A stretch of 22,145 nt of DNA from the NCBI GenBank assembly GCA_900770875.1, contig CAAGLV010000158.1, forward strand, positions 1-22,145. The letters run 5' to 3'. Position 1 is the stretch's first letter. Every line of letters starts with the position of its first letter. The position numbers and the translations under genes are program-made. The DNA is from Flavobacteriales bacterium. Lineage in GTDB: Bacteria > Bacteroidota > Bacteroidia > Flavobacteriales > Weeksellaceae. Shown here one piece after another: positions 1-7,960 of this stretch. The notes under the pieces are model-generated. The model ran no database searches and had not been told where the DNA came from. It saw nothing but the letters and a program-made list of their open reading frames with translations.

Positions 1-95
1 ACTTCAAGTCCGATATTTGTTAATACCGCTGAAATTTCGTCTAAAGAAACTTCAGTATCGATGTAGGCTTTAAGCCAATTATATGAGATTTTCAT
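1..95 (-). CDS. pheT: Phenylalanyl-tRNA synthetase beta subunit, N-terminal fragment
   Basis: Only the first 31 codons are inside the window; the gene continues past the left edge. The translation begins MKISYNWLKAYI and runs on to LTNIGLEV, the usual opening of the bacterial PheT chain (MKISYNWLK, then an ILTDIGLEVE-like stretch leading into the tRNA-binding domain). PheT is the large subunit of the alpha2-beta2 enzyme that charges tRNA-Phe in the cytoplasm. The ATG lies 35 bases beyond the dnaN stop on the same strand with no hairpin between, so dnaN transcripts may read into it. Identification rests on a short stretch, but the match to the family start is distinctive. Confidence 0.85.
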   Translation of the reverse strand, partial: MKISYNWLKAYIDTEVSLDEISAVLTNIGLE

Positions 96-130
96 TGTTT
101 TTTGAAAAATAGATTTTTAATTCAATGAGA

Positions 131-1249
131 TTATGCATTAAGCATAACAGGCATTACTAACATTAAGATTTCTTCACCATCTTCTAAACCATCAACAGGT
201 TTAATAATTCCAGCACGGTTAGGTTCAGACATTTCTAATGTGATTTCATCAGATTGTAAATTGTTTAACATTTCGATTAAGAAACGAGAATTGAATCCAA
301 TTTGTAAATCTGTTCCATTATAATCACATGGTAAACGTTCTTCTGCTTTATTTGCAAAGTCTACATCTTCTGCAGAAATTGTTAACGAGTTACCTACTAA
401 TTTTAAACGTACTTGATTTGTTGTTTTATTAGAGAAAATAGCCACACGTTTTAACGATGTTAAGAATAAATTTCTGTTGATTGTTAATACGTTTGGATTT
501 TCTTTAGGGATTACTGCTTCGTAATTTGGGTATTTACCGTCGATTAAACGACAAGTTAAAACGATGTTTTGAAAAGAAAAACGTGTATTTGTTTTGTTAT
601 ATTCAATAGTTACATCATCATTATTTCCTCCTAAAATATTCTTTAATAAGTTTAAAGGTTTTTTAGGCATAATGTATTCAGACGTTCCGGCATTTTCTAA
701 ACCAGTACGTGTATATTTTACTAAGCGGTGAGCATCAGTTGCAACAAAGCGGAAAATATCGTTATCTGCTTGGAAGAAAACACCTGTCATAATTGGGCGT
801 AATTCGTCGTTTCCTGTAGCAAAAATAGTTTTTAAAATAGCTTCAGATAAAATACTTGCGTTAACTACTGTATTGCTTGCATCTTCGATATCTGGAGTTT
901 GTGGATATTCGTTGGCATCTTCAAATGCTAATTGATAATTTCCTTGTTCAGAAACAATCTCTAACGTGTGTCCTTCTTTTTGGATAAACGTAAGTGGCTG
1001 AGCTGGGAAAGTTTTTAACGTATCAGTTAAGATTTTAGATGGAATGGCAATTTTTCCACTATCGTTAGATTCAACTTCTAAAGTTGTTGAAATTGTCGTT
1101 TCTAAATCCGAACCCGTAATTGTTAATTGATTTCCGTCTAATTCGAATAAAAAATTATCAAGGATTGGTAATGTATTATTCGAATTGATTACACCACCAA
1201 TTAAATTAACATTTTTTAATAGCGTGTTGCTTGATACAATAAATTTCAT
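131..1249 (-). CDS. dnaN: DNA polymerase III sliding clamp (beta subunit)
   Basis: The 372-aa product has the usual length of DnaN. It forms the ring-shaped dimer that encircles DNA and tethers the replicative polymerase, and it also recruits repair proteins. The start MKFIVSSNTLL, the early LPILDNFLFEL segment, the central GVFFQADND-FRFVATDAHRL stretch and the end MLVMPVMLNA are all typical of the three-domain clamp, with the C-terminal M-P-V-M-L tail characteristic of Bacteroidota. The chosen ATG gives the standard N-terminus and lies about 30 bases downstream of a TAnnTTTG promoter box. pheT follows on the same strand. Confidence 0.97.
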   Translation of the reverse strand: MKFIVSSNTLLKNVNLIGGVINSNNTLPILDNFLFELDGNQLTITGSDLETTISTTLEVESNDSGKIAIPSKILTDTLKTFPAQPLTFIQKEGHTLEIVSEQGNYQLAFEDANEYPQTPDIEDASNTVVNASILSEAILKTIFATGNDELRPIMTGVFFQADNDIFRFVATDAHRLVKYTRTGLENAGTSEYIMPKKPLNLLKNILGGNNDDVTIEYNKTNTRFSFQNIVLTCRLIDGKYPNYEAVIPKENPNVLTINRNLFLTSLKRVAIFSNKTTNQVRLKLVGNSLTISAEDVDFANKAEERLPCDYNGTDLQIGFNSRFLIEMLNNLQSDEITLEMSEPNRAGIIKPVDGLEDGEEILMLVMPVMLNA

Positions 1250-1280
1250 ATGAGAAGAATATTTTCCTAAATATATCTAA

Positions 1281-1288
1281 CAAATGTA
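1281..1288 (-). promoter_or_regulatory. Putative -7 promoter box for dnaN
   Basis: Read on the minus strand this is TACATTTG, an exact match to the Bacteroidota -7 consensus TAnnTTTG. It sits 32 bases before the dnaN ATG, a normal distance for a short leader. No convincing TTG -33 element is present at 19-21 bases spacing, so the call rests on the box and its position only. Confidence 0.45.
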
Positions 1289-1462
1289 AGAAAAATAGCA
1301 CGGATAAAAATGTATGTTATACAATATTTATATACTTAGTTATTAACATATTATTAATCAATTGTTTATTTGTTTTTGATTTTTTATGAAATTTGCTTAA
1401 ATAATACGCGATTTTTAAACTTATAACGCTTAAATTTGTTTAGAAAATTAAATGTAGAACGA

Positions 1463-1470
1463 TACTTTTG
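1463..1470 (+). promoter_or_regulatory. Putative -7 promoter box for the acetyltransferase-carbonic anhydrase pair
   Basis: TACTTTTG matches TAnnTTTG and lies 43 bases before the ATG at 1513. The nearest upstream TTG (1436-1438) is 24 bases away, longer than the usual 19-21, so the -33 element is uncertain. Confidence 0.4.
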
Positions 1471-1512
1471 GAAAGATAATTACAATGTTTAATAAAGAAT
1501 AAAAACTTAGCT

Positions 1513-1791
1513 ATGGAAATCGTTTTAAAATTAAACGGAAATAATGGAGTTTACGAATTGATTAACGAGCAAAATGCTGCTGTTGGTGAATTAACTTTTT
1601 TGTTGAGAGAAAACGAGATGATTATTAATCATACAGGAGTAAATCCTAATTTAAGAGGGCAAGGGCTTGCAGAAAAATTAGTTTTAGAAGCTGTTGCATT
1701 TGCACGTAAAAATGGATTAAAAATTAAGCCGTTTTGTTCTTATGTAAGCGCGTATATTGCTAAAAATCCAGAAGTACAAGATATTATTTAA
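1513..1791 (+). CDS. Small GNAT-family N-acetyltransferase (YidJ/COG2388 type)
   Basis: A 92-aa single-domain protein of the mini-GNAT group. The acetyl-CoA pyrophosphate-binding motif is visible as NPNLRGQGLAEKLV at about residues 44-57 (R-x-x-G-x-A core RGQGLA, 48-53). The C-terminal KPFCSYVSAYIAKNPEVQDII, with a conserved Cys, Tyr and NPE, is typical of the short YidJ/NATD1-like family. These proteins transfer acetyl groups from acetyl-CoA; the acceptor is not known for this subgroup. The stop is only three bases before the ATG of the carbonic anhydrase gene, so the two are almost certainly cotranscribed. It is cytoplasmic, with no signal peptide. Confidence 0.85.
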   Translation: MEIVLKLNGNNGVYELINEQNAAVGELTFLLRENEMIINHTGVNPNLRGQGLAEKLVLEAVAFARKNGLKIKPFCSYVSAYIAKNPEVQDII

Positions 1792-1794
1792 ATT

Positions 1795-2424
1795 ATGAAT
1801 TTAGAAAAAGTTTTTGAGCATAATAAAATTTGGATAGAAAAGAGATTAGCTCAAAATCCGACATATTTCGATCAACTTTCGGCTGGTCAAACACCCGAAG
1901 TTCTTTATATAGGTTGTTCGGATAGCCGTGTAACTGCCGAAGAACTTTTAGGTGCTGAGCCAGGAGAAGTATTTGTACATCGTAATATTGCCAATATGGT
2001 AATTGGGTTAGATTTAAATACAACTTCGGTATTAGATTATGCGGTAGAACATTTAAAAGTAAAACACATTATTGTTTGTGGACATTACAATTGTGGAGGG
2101 ATAAAATCGGCGATGATTCCTAAAGATTTAGGAATTATGAATCCTTGGTTACGTAACATCCGCGACGTTTATCGTTTACATTCGGACGAATTAAATGCTA
2201 TCGAAAACGAAGGAATGCGTTACAACCGTTTAGTAGAATTAAATGTGCAAGAACAATGTGTAAATGTGGTTAAAAATCCTTTTGTACAGCGTGCGATGCT
2301 TAAAGAAGGTTTAGTTGTACACGGTTGGGTTTTCGATTTATTTACAGGTAAATTAATCGATTTAAATTTAGATTTTGATGATATTTTAAAAAATATTAAA
2401 GAAATTTACGACATTACAGATTAA
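1795..2424 (+). CDS. can: Beta-class carbonic anhydrase
   Basis: This 209-aa zinc enzyme interconverts carbon dioxide and bicarbonate in the cytoplasm. The zinc ligands of the beta class are all visible: Cys41 and Asp43 in CSDSR (41-45), then His97 and Cys100 in CGHYNCGG (95-102). Arg45 completes the Asp-Arg dyad. HRNIAN (62-67) is the usual active-site segment. Length matches proteobacterial Can/CynT enzymes. It directly follows the GNAT gene (three bases between) and is followed by a 77-base gap with inverted repeats before the AsmA-like gene. The symbol is by family resemblance; no cyanate genes are nearby, so Can is favoured over CynT. Confidence 0.95.
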   Translation: MNLEKVFEHNKIWIEKRLAQNPTYFDQLSAGQTPEVLYIGCSDSRVTAEELLGAEPGEVFVHRNIANMVIGLDLNTTSVLDYAVEHLKVKHIIVCGHYNCGGIKSAMIPKDLGIMNPWLRNIRDVYRLHSDELNAIENEGMRYNRLVELNVQEQCVNVVKNPFVQRAMLKEGLVVHGWVFDLFTGKLIDLNLDFDDILKNIKEIYDITD

Positions 2425-2431
2425 TATTATT

Positions 2432-2498
2432 GTAAAATATACGCTTTTAGATTTAAATTTGGTATTTTACTTGATGATAAACAAATAAGATCTAAAAG
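2432..2498 (+). promoter_or_regulatory. Interleaved inverted repeats and a TAnnTTTG box ahead of the AsmA-like gene
   Basis: Two perfect inverted repeats are interleaved. GTAAAATA (2432-2439) pairs with TATTTTAC (2463-2470), and CTTTTAGAT (2444-2452) pairs with ATCTAAAAG (2490-2498), whose end lies three bases before the ATG at 2502. The order A-B-A'-B' is that of an H-type pseudoknot. A TAAATTTG box (2454-2461) with TTG at 2430-2432 (21-base spacing) lies inside, so the same stretch could instead be a plain promoter. Which role applies depends on where transcription starts. Confidence 0.35.
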
Positions 2499-2501
2499 TT
2501 T

Positions 2502-5282
2502 ATGTTTAAAAAAAGATGGATAAAAATACTAAGCATCACTTTGGCTTCTGTCATTGCGATGCTTTTTATTTTTAGTTTAGCGATTACATTTTTTATTAAT
2601 AAAAAACTGCCCGAAATTATTGCCGAAAAAAACGACACACCATTTAATCTTACCTATAAAGATGTAAATTATTCGTTGTTTAACAGCTCGTTGGCAATAA
2701 ACGATATCAATATAACACCAAAAGATTCTTCAAATAAAAGTGCGTTAAATAGTACTATTAAATCAGTTGATATTATAGGTATAAATCTGCTTAAATTAAT
2801 TAAGAAGAAAGAGTTTTCTGCTCTTAAATTAAAGATAATTCAACCAGATATTGTATACTATCCAATTAAGTATAAACATAAAAAAGAGAAAGGATCTAAA
2901 CTAAAAGAAAGTGTTGATTTTAATAAAATCGAAATTATTGATGGAGCATTTAAATATTATGCCGAAAACGATAAACAGCCAAATATTAAGCTAAATCAGA
3001 TTGATATACTATTTACAGGCGTAAATTTTAATCAAAAAATGAGCGATAAAAAAATACCGTTTCATTACAACGAATTTAAATTTAAGCTCGATTCGATTTA
3101 TTTTAAAATCAGCGAAAATCAATATTTGTTAGGCGAAGATATAAAATGGAGCAATGATGAGTTAAGCTTAACAAATTTTAAGCTAAAAGCTAAACAAACC
3201 GAATCTAAAAAATATTTAGCCAATAATTTAAAAATCGATTTATTTGATATTAATGCGTCAAAAATCAATTTTGTAAATACAGATTGGGGATTTGATTCTA
3301 ACAATAAACTTTATTTTAAAGTAGATAAAATTAATTTCAATAATGCCGAAATTAACATTTTACCATCTAAAGAAAAAGAGCCCCAGCCAGCTTCTACATT
3401 AAAAAATAACATAACAAGTTTAATAACTGTAAAACAATTGGCTGTTAAAAACGGAAAGTTTAAAATGTGGTATCCAAACGGATCTCGTCCACGATTTTCG
3501 ATAGATGAGGTGAATTGTAATTTTAACGGAATTAAGATAAACGAGTTAACCAGAGCTAGCGATTTCCCTATCAATTACAATACATTTACAATCAATTTAA
3601 AAAAATTATATTACGAGTTAAATAACGATCAATACATCAAAGCATCCGACGTAAATTTTACAAAAGATAAATTTGTATTATCTAATTTTAAGCTAAAACC
3701 ATTAGTTAGCGAACATGTTTTTTTAAAATCGCCATCGGTTTCGAATGTTTTATTAGATATCGAAACACCAACTTTAAGTTTAATAAATAACAAATGGGGA
3801 TTTAAGGAAAAAGGATTTTACTTTTCTACCAATAAAATTCATGTAGATAATGTAGATGTTAAACTTTTAGCCGAGAAAAAAAATATTCCGCATCCAACCA
3901 ATAAAAATGTAAGCGATCATTTAATTAATTTTGATGTTAATGTTAACGAAATTATGATCGATAAATCGAAAGTAACATCCAAAGATAAATTTGATGCTAG
4001 TAATTTTTCGGTTGTTTTTAAAGGTCTTTCAAACGATGCCGATAAAGGTGTTACAATTAATAGTTTATTGATAAAAAATCCGAGTTTTAAAATTTATCAA
4101 CAAGCGAAAAAGAAAAAAATAGAAGCAACAAGTAAAAAGTTATTTCATAGTGTTTTTACTGTAAAAAATGCAATAATACAAAATGCAACTTTAGAGTTAA
4201 CAGATCATTTAAAAGCAACTACAAAGCTAAAAGTAAAGCCATTTAATCTAACATTTGATCATGTAAATATTAATCAAAACACCGTGAATAATTGGATTCC
4301 GTTTTCTTACGGAAGTGTTTTGTTGCAAACACAAGGGATTGATTACGAAATAAATTCGGATTACAAATTAACCACATCCAGTCTTAATTACAATAACGGA
4401 AATTTAGTTGTAAATCAGTTTAAATTAATCCCCAAAATATCGCGTAATGCTTTTATCTCGCGTTTAAAAATGCAAGAAGATTTTTATAACGTAACCGTAA
4501 AAAAGTTACAAGGATCTAACGTGAATTTTGGATTAGATAATAACAAAGATTTTTATTTAAATGCCGATCAATTTACATTTAATAACTTATTTGCTAATAT
4601 TTTCCGAAGCCAAATACCACCACCAAATACAAAGGTAAAAACAATGTTTTCGGAAAAATTACGCAATCTTAAATTTGGGTTAAGTGTAAAAAATGTAAAA
4701 CTTATAAATTCGGTTTTAGAATACGAGGAAGAAGCAACATCGAGTGGAGTAGGAAAGTTAACATTTTCTGATATCAATACAACAATAACCAATTTAAATT
4801 CGGGTTTCAAAAAAAGCAAACTTCCAAACGTAATTATTAATTGGGATTCGGATTTTATGGGAGCAGATTTAACGGCATTATGGACATTTAATCCGATGGA
4901 TAAATCCGAAAAATTTAACATTAAAGGAGCAATCAAAAATATGTACGCACCAAATCTTGATGCTTTTTTGGTTCCGTATTTAAAAATTTCGGCTCAAGGT
5001 AATTTTAATGCCATTAATTTTGATTTTACTGGCGATAATTTTACAGCGAAAGGCGATTTTGATATTCGATACAATAACTTAAAGGTAAGTTTACTGAAAC
5101 CAGATGGCAAAAAGCGTAAATTTTTATCAGCGATTGGTAATGCATTAATTAGCAAAAATACGAAGCCCGAAGGCAAAAATGTGCATATAAAAGAAGTAAA
5201 AAGAAATCAAGAAAAATCGTTTTTTAACTTCTTTTTAGCTTGTACTTTAGAAGGATTAAAAGAAACAATTTTAATAATTTAA
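2502..5282 (+). CDS. Large AsmA-like membrane-anchored protein with three internal repeats
   Basis: A 926-aa protein with a short basic N-terminus and one membrane segment at about residues 9-31, so the bulk should lie in the periplasm. The body is beta-rich and contains three recognisable copies of a unit of about 160 residues (roughly 140-295, 307-465, 550-710). Each carries a Y-x-I/L-N pattern, a nearby NFKL/QFKL segment, a W/F-G-F or NFGL turn and a closing F-x-x-N/D-x-I-x-x-x-N strand. The C-terminal part (about 715-860) resembles the AsmA terminal domain, with GNFNAINFDFTG and GDFDIRYNNLKV. The end (FFNFFLACTLEGLKETILII) is typical of flavobacterial AsmA-like proteins. AsmA/TamB relatives act in outer-membrane biogenesis or lipid transport between membranes; that role here is inference. 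The SDR gene follows after four bases. Confidence 0.7.
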   Translation: MFKKRWIKILSITLASVIAMLFIFSLAITFFINKKLPEIIAEKNDTPFNLTYKDVNYSLFNSSLAINDINITPKDSSNKSALNSTIKSVDIIGINLLKLIKKKEFSALKLKIIQPDIVYYPIKYKHKKEKGSKLKESVDFNKIEIIDGAFKYYAENDKQPNIKLNQIDILFTGVNFNQKMSDKKIPFHYNEFKFKLDSIYFKISENQYLLGEDIKWSNDELSLTNFKLKAKQTESKKYLANNLKIDLFDINASKINFVNTDWGFDSNNKLYFKVDKINFNNAEINILPSKEKEPQPASTLKNNITSLITVKQLAVKNGKFKMWYPNGSRPRFSIDEVNCNFNGIKINELTRASDFPINYNTFTINLKKLYYELNNDQYIKASDVNFTKDKFVLSNFKLKPLVSEHVFLKSPSVSNVLLDIETPTLSLINNKWGFKEKGFYFSTNKIHVDNVDVKLLAEKKNIPHPTNKNVSDHLINFDVNVNEIMIDKSKVTSKDKFDASNFSVVFKGLSNDADKGVTINSLLIKNPSFKIYQQAKKKKIEATSKKLFHSVFTVKNAIIQNATLELTDHLKATTKLKVKPFNLTFDHVNINQNTVNNWIPFSYGSVLLQTQGIDYEINSDYKLTTSSLNYNNGNLVVNQFKLIPKISRNAFISRLKMQEDFYNVTVKKLQGSNVNFGLDNNKDFYLNADQFTFNNLFANIFRSQIPPPNTKVKTMFSEKLRNLKFGLSVKNVKLINSVLEYEEEATSSGVGKLTFSDINTTITNLNSGFKKSKLPNVIINWDSDFMGADLTALWTFNPMDKSEKFNIKGAIKNMYAPNLDAFLVPYLKISAQGNFNAINFDFTGDNFTAKGDFDIRYNNLKVSLLKPDGKKRKFLSAIGNALISKNTKPEGKNVHIKEVKRNQEKSFFNFFLACTLEGLKETILII

Positions 5283-5286
5283 ACAC

Positions 5287-6042
5287 ATGATTATAAAAAG
5301 AACAGCTTTAATTACAGGAGCAACTTCTGGAATTGGAATGGCTACAGCTAAAAAAATGGCAAAAGATTATCGTTTAATATTATGTGGACGTAGACAAGAT
5401 CGTTTAAACGAATTAAGCGAAAGCTTAGCAAACGAGACTGAAGTTTACACCTTAAATTTTGATGTTCGCGATAAGGATGCCATTTTTAATGCGATTGAAA
5501 CTTTACCAGAAGAATGGAAAGCAATAGATATTTTAATTAATAATGCTGGTAATGCGCATGGGTTAGCGCCATTTGATGAAGCTGAATTAGCCGATTTAGA
5601 AGCGATGATTGACATTAATGTAAAAGGATTAATTTACGTTTCTAAAGCTGTAATTCCATTGATTAAAAAATCGGAAAATGGACATATTATTAACATCTCG
5701 TCGATTGCTGGGAAAGAAGTTTATGCTAACGGAACAACGTATTGTGCTTCTAAAGCTGCGGTAGAATCGTTAAGTAAAGGAATGCGATTTGATTTATTAC
5801 CATACGGAGTTAAAGTAACAAATGTTGCGCCTGGTGCTGTAGAAACTGAGTTTTCTTTAGTTCGATTTAAGGGAGACGAAGAAAAATCGGCTAACGTTTA
5901 CAAAGGATTTACGCCATTAGTTGCCGAAGATATTGCCGATGCAATTGCTTATGCGTTAAATGCGCCACAACATGTGCAAATTGCCGATGTAACAATTTTT
6001 CCTAAAGCTCAGGCTGCCGGAACAACAATTTATAGAAAGTAA
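5287..6042 (+). CDS. SDR-family NAD(P)-dependent oxidoreductase (YdfG-like)
   Basis: A classical short-chain dehydrogenase of 251 aa. The cofactor loop TGATSGIG is at residues 10-17 and LCGRRQDRL, with Arg residues suggesting NADP preference, at 32-40. NNAG is at 85-88, the catalytic Asn at 111 (NVKG), Ser at 138-139 (NISS), and Tyr152-Lys156 in YCASK. The segment PGAVETEFS and the tail PKAQAAGTTIYRK resemble Escherichia coli YdfG, a 3-hydroxy acid / serine dehydrogenase; the true substrate cannot be read from sequence. The start is four bases after the AsmA-like stop, implying cotranscription, and a strong terminator follows. Confidence 0.9.
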   Translation: MIIKRTALITGATSGIGMATAKKMAKDYRLILCGRRQDRLNELSESLANETEVYTLNFDVRDKDAIFNAIETLPEEWKAIDILINNAGNAHGLAPFDEAELADLEAMIDINVKGLIYVSKAVIPLIKKSENGHIINISSIAGKEVYANGTTYCASKAAVESLSKGMRFDLLPYGVKVTNVAPGAVETEFSLVRFKGDEEKSANVYKGFTPLVAEDIADAIAYALNAPQHVQIADVTIFPKAQAAGTTIYRK

Positions 6043-6068
6043 AAATATAAAGCAATATAAATTTTAAG

Positions 6069-6104
6069 TCGAGCTTTTTCTTAGAAAATTGCTCGATTTT
6101 TTTT
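6069..6104 (+). terminator. Rho-independent terminator after the SDR gene
   Basis: TCGAGC (6069-6074) pairs with GCTCGA (6091-6096), with further T/A pairing inside the loop, followed by eight T residues (6097-6104). It lies 27 bases past the SDR stop. Confidence 0.85.
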
Positions 6105-6225
6105 ATCCAAAAATTTTTTAGAAAAGATGAAATACGATGTAACAATTTTTGTACTTAGTAGTCTTTAATATAAGATCGATTCGTTTAAAATTTAACGTGT
6201 TATAAAAATAATTAAAAACAAATCG

Positions 6226-6258
6226 AAGCATTAATAGTATTTTTAATTATTGGTGCTT
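6226..6258 (+). promoter_or_regulatory. Possible leader hairpin ahead of the sigma-factor block
   Basis: AAGCATTAAT (6226-6235) can pair along ten positions, two of them G-U, with ATTGGTGCTT (6249-6258) around a 13-base loop. It ends 32 bases before the ATG at 6291. No T-run follows, so it does not look like a terminator. No clear TAnnTTTG box is seen in 6105-6290, so where the promoter lies, or whether an alternative sigma factor is used, is open. Confidence 0.25.
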
Positions 6259-6290
6259 AAATAAAAATACATCTACTAAAAAGAAAAAAT

Positions 6291-6785
6291 ATGAAAAAGT
6301 TAATCCGTATCGTAAGTATAATCAGTTTGTTTTTTATTTCGTTTTCGTGTGTTTCTACAAGAAAATCGAACATGGATTTTATAAATGCAACTCAAATCAA
6401 TCAAAACTCAGAAATTGCTGCGGTTAACTTGCCAACATTTATGATAAAACCATTTATTGTAAAAACTTTAAAAAAGGAGAACGAATCAAAAGAGTTAATT
6501 GCATTAATTAAGAACATCAAAAAAGTAAAAATATTAACAATTCAAAATCCAAACGAAACCATTCAGCATTCTTTTGCCGATTATAAAATTAAAAATAATA
6601 TCGACGAATTAATGGTTATTAATAATAATGGCGAAAAAGTATCGATTAATGCTGTGCAAAACGAGGTAAATATTAGCCGATTATTATTGCAAATAAATTC
6701 TAAGGAAAAAGAAAACGAAGTTGTGTTTATCGATTTAAAAGGAAAATTTAAGTTAGAAGATCTTTCGAAATTAATTCGTCAATAA
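6291..6785 (+). CDS. DUF4252-like putative lipoprotein
   Basis: A 164-aa protein with a basic start and hydrophobic stretch ending in Cys20 (FFISFSC), a loose lipobox of the kind common in Bacteroidota, so probably membrane-anchored outside the cytoplasm. After residue 40 it fits the DUF4252 pattern: IKKVKILTI, then IDELMVINNNGEKVSI, then VVFIDLKGKFKLEDLSKLI. These segments align with those of the protein at 7961 (VKIIIL, LEELISINNEGNKIKF, LLYMILDGTISANDLNQII), so the two are paralogues. DUF4252 proteins are often found beside ECF sigma factors in Bacteroidota, as here (sigma gene 64 bases downstream). The molecular function is unknown; sensing or modulating the membrane anti-sigma factor is inference. 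Confidence 0.7.
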   Translation: MKKLIRIVSIISLFFISFSCVSTRKSNMDFINATQINQNSEIAAVNLPTFMIKPFIVKTLKKENESKELIALIKNIKKVKILTIQNPNETIQHSFADYKIKNNIDELMVINNNGEKVSINAVQNEVNISRLLLQINSKEKENEVVFIDLKGKFKLEDLSKLIRQ

Positions 6786-6849
6786 AAAGATAAGATTAAT
6801 GTAACAAATTTAAATTGTAAATCGTCTTACTACAAAACCTCAAAAATAA

Positions 6850-7365
6850 ATGAACCAAGAAACCTTTAAAAATACTGTATTTATCCTTAAGGATAAGTTA
6901 TATCGTTTTGCGAGGCGCATTTTGGTTAGCGAAGACGAAGCTTACGATGTTGTGCAAGAAATTTTAATGAAACTTTGGGATAAACGAACGCAATTAACCA
7001 ATATAGATAATGTAGAGGCTTACGCGATGCGAATGGTAAGTAACGAATGTTTAAGTAGATTGCGCAAATTTGATATCCGAGAAAATTATAAAAATAATTA
7101 TTCGGGAAATGTTTCGAAAGAAGATGATCTAGAAGAAATAAAACCATTAATTTTAGATTATATTAATCAATTACCCGAAAAACAGCGCGCTGTAATGCAT
7201 TTAAGAGATGTAGAAGAATACGAATTAAAAGAAATTGCCGAAATCTTAAATCTAGATCAAACAGCAGTTCGAGTTAATTTAACAAGAGCAAGAAAAAAAG
7301 TAAAAGAACAGTTAGAAATTTTCTTTAATCATGAAGCAAAAAGACTTAAAATCTCAACAGAATAA
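6850..7365 (+). CDS. ECF-type RNA polymerase sigma factor
   Basis: A 171-aa group IV sigma factor. Region 2 spans about residues 12-78, with LYRFARRILVSEDEAYDVVQEILMKLW arranged as the usual core-binding and -10 recognition helices (DVVQEILMKLW at 33-43). Region 4 spans about 103-157 with the helix-turn-helix ELKEIAEILNLDQTAVRVNL followed by RARKKVKEQL. There is no region 1.1 or 3, as expected for ECF factors. It directs RNA polymerase to a dedicated promoter set when released from its partner. The gene overlaps the next one (likely anti-sigma) by 35 bases, giving translational coupling. Its regulon cannot be read from the window; self-activation of this four-gene block is likely but not shown. 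Confidence 0.93.
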   Translation: MNQETFKNTVFILKDKLYRFARRILVSEDEAYDVVQEILMKLWDKRTQLTNIDNVEAYAMRMVSNECLSRLRKFDIRENYKNNYSGNVSKEDDLEEIKPLILDYINQLPEKQRAVMHLRDVEEYELKEIAEILNLDQTAVRVNLTRARKKVKEQLEIFFNHEAKRLKISTE

Positions 7366-7936
7366 TCATCTTTACGAAATACAAGACGACATTTTTATTG
7401 ATTTTGTAAAACAAGAGCGTGAGATAAAAATGGACTTAAGTTTTGATGATTTTATGAAAAAAGTGGAAGAAGAAAAACCAATTAAAAAATCAACTTCAAC
7501 CAAAAAATATTTTATTTGGACAGCTTCTTTAGCGGCTTGTATGTTGGTCGTTTTTGGAAGTATTTATGTTTTTAAAACAAAAAATATAGCCGAAAATACA
7601 TTGCTAATCGAAAACGAAATTGTGCAACATAATTTAGAGGTAAAACCAGAATATAAGATTGAAACCGAGTTTGTAAAAGAAGATTCGTTGGTAGACGAAT
7701 TAGCAATAGACAACGTAAAACCATCTATCCAAAATAAAATTGTACAACGAAATACGAGTCAAATAAAACCAACAAAAGAAGTGGAAGAGTTTTCGGCAAA
7801 CGATGAATTAGTAATTGTAAATGGCGAAAATATTGATGACGAACAACGTGCAAAAGAAATTACTTTAGATGCTTTAAAATTATTTGTAGCAAATTTGGAT
7901 AGAAGCAATGAGGCTGTAGATCAATTTAAAAAGTAA
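7331..7936 (+). CDS. Putative single-pass membrane anti-sigma factor
   Basis: A 201-aa protein whose ATG lies inside the end of the sigma-factor gene. About 58 acidic and basic cytoplasmic residues (including DLSFDDFMKKVEEEKP, about 35-50) precede one membrane helix at about 61-81 (FIWTASLAACMLVVFGSIYVF). The remaining 120 residues would be outside and are charged and low in aromatic residues. No ZAS zinc motif (H-x3-C-x2-C) is seen. Gene order, overlap and topology match the membrane anti-sigma factors that hold ECF factors inactive in Bacteroidota. I do not recognise a named domain, so the role is by context. The C-terminal segment ITLDALKLFVANLDRSNEA may be a helical contact surface. Confidence 0.65.
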   Translation: MKQKDLKSQQNNHLYEIQDDIFIDFVKQEREIKMDLSFDDFMKKVEEEKPIKKSTSTKKYFIWTASLAACMLVVFGSIYVFKTKNIAENTLLIENEIVQHNLEVKPEYKIETEFVKEDSLVDELAIDNVKPSIQNKIVQRNTSQIKPTKEVEEFSANDELVIVNGENIDDEQRAKEITLDALKLFVANLDRSNEAVDQFKK

Positions 7937-7960
7937 ACGTAAAACAGTAATAATTAAACG

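Noticed and set aside
1793..2023. 76-aa minus-strand frame over the carbonic anhydrase start
   Set aside because: Antisense to the zinc-ligand region of a conserved enzyme; no independent signal.
3119..5176. Several minus-strand frames inside the 926-aa gene
   Set aside because: They are short, overlap a long continuous coding frame with internal repeats, and have no own start context.
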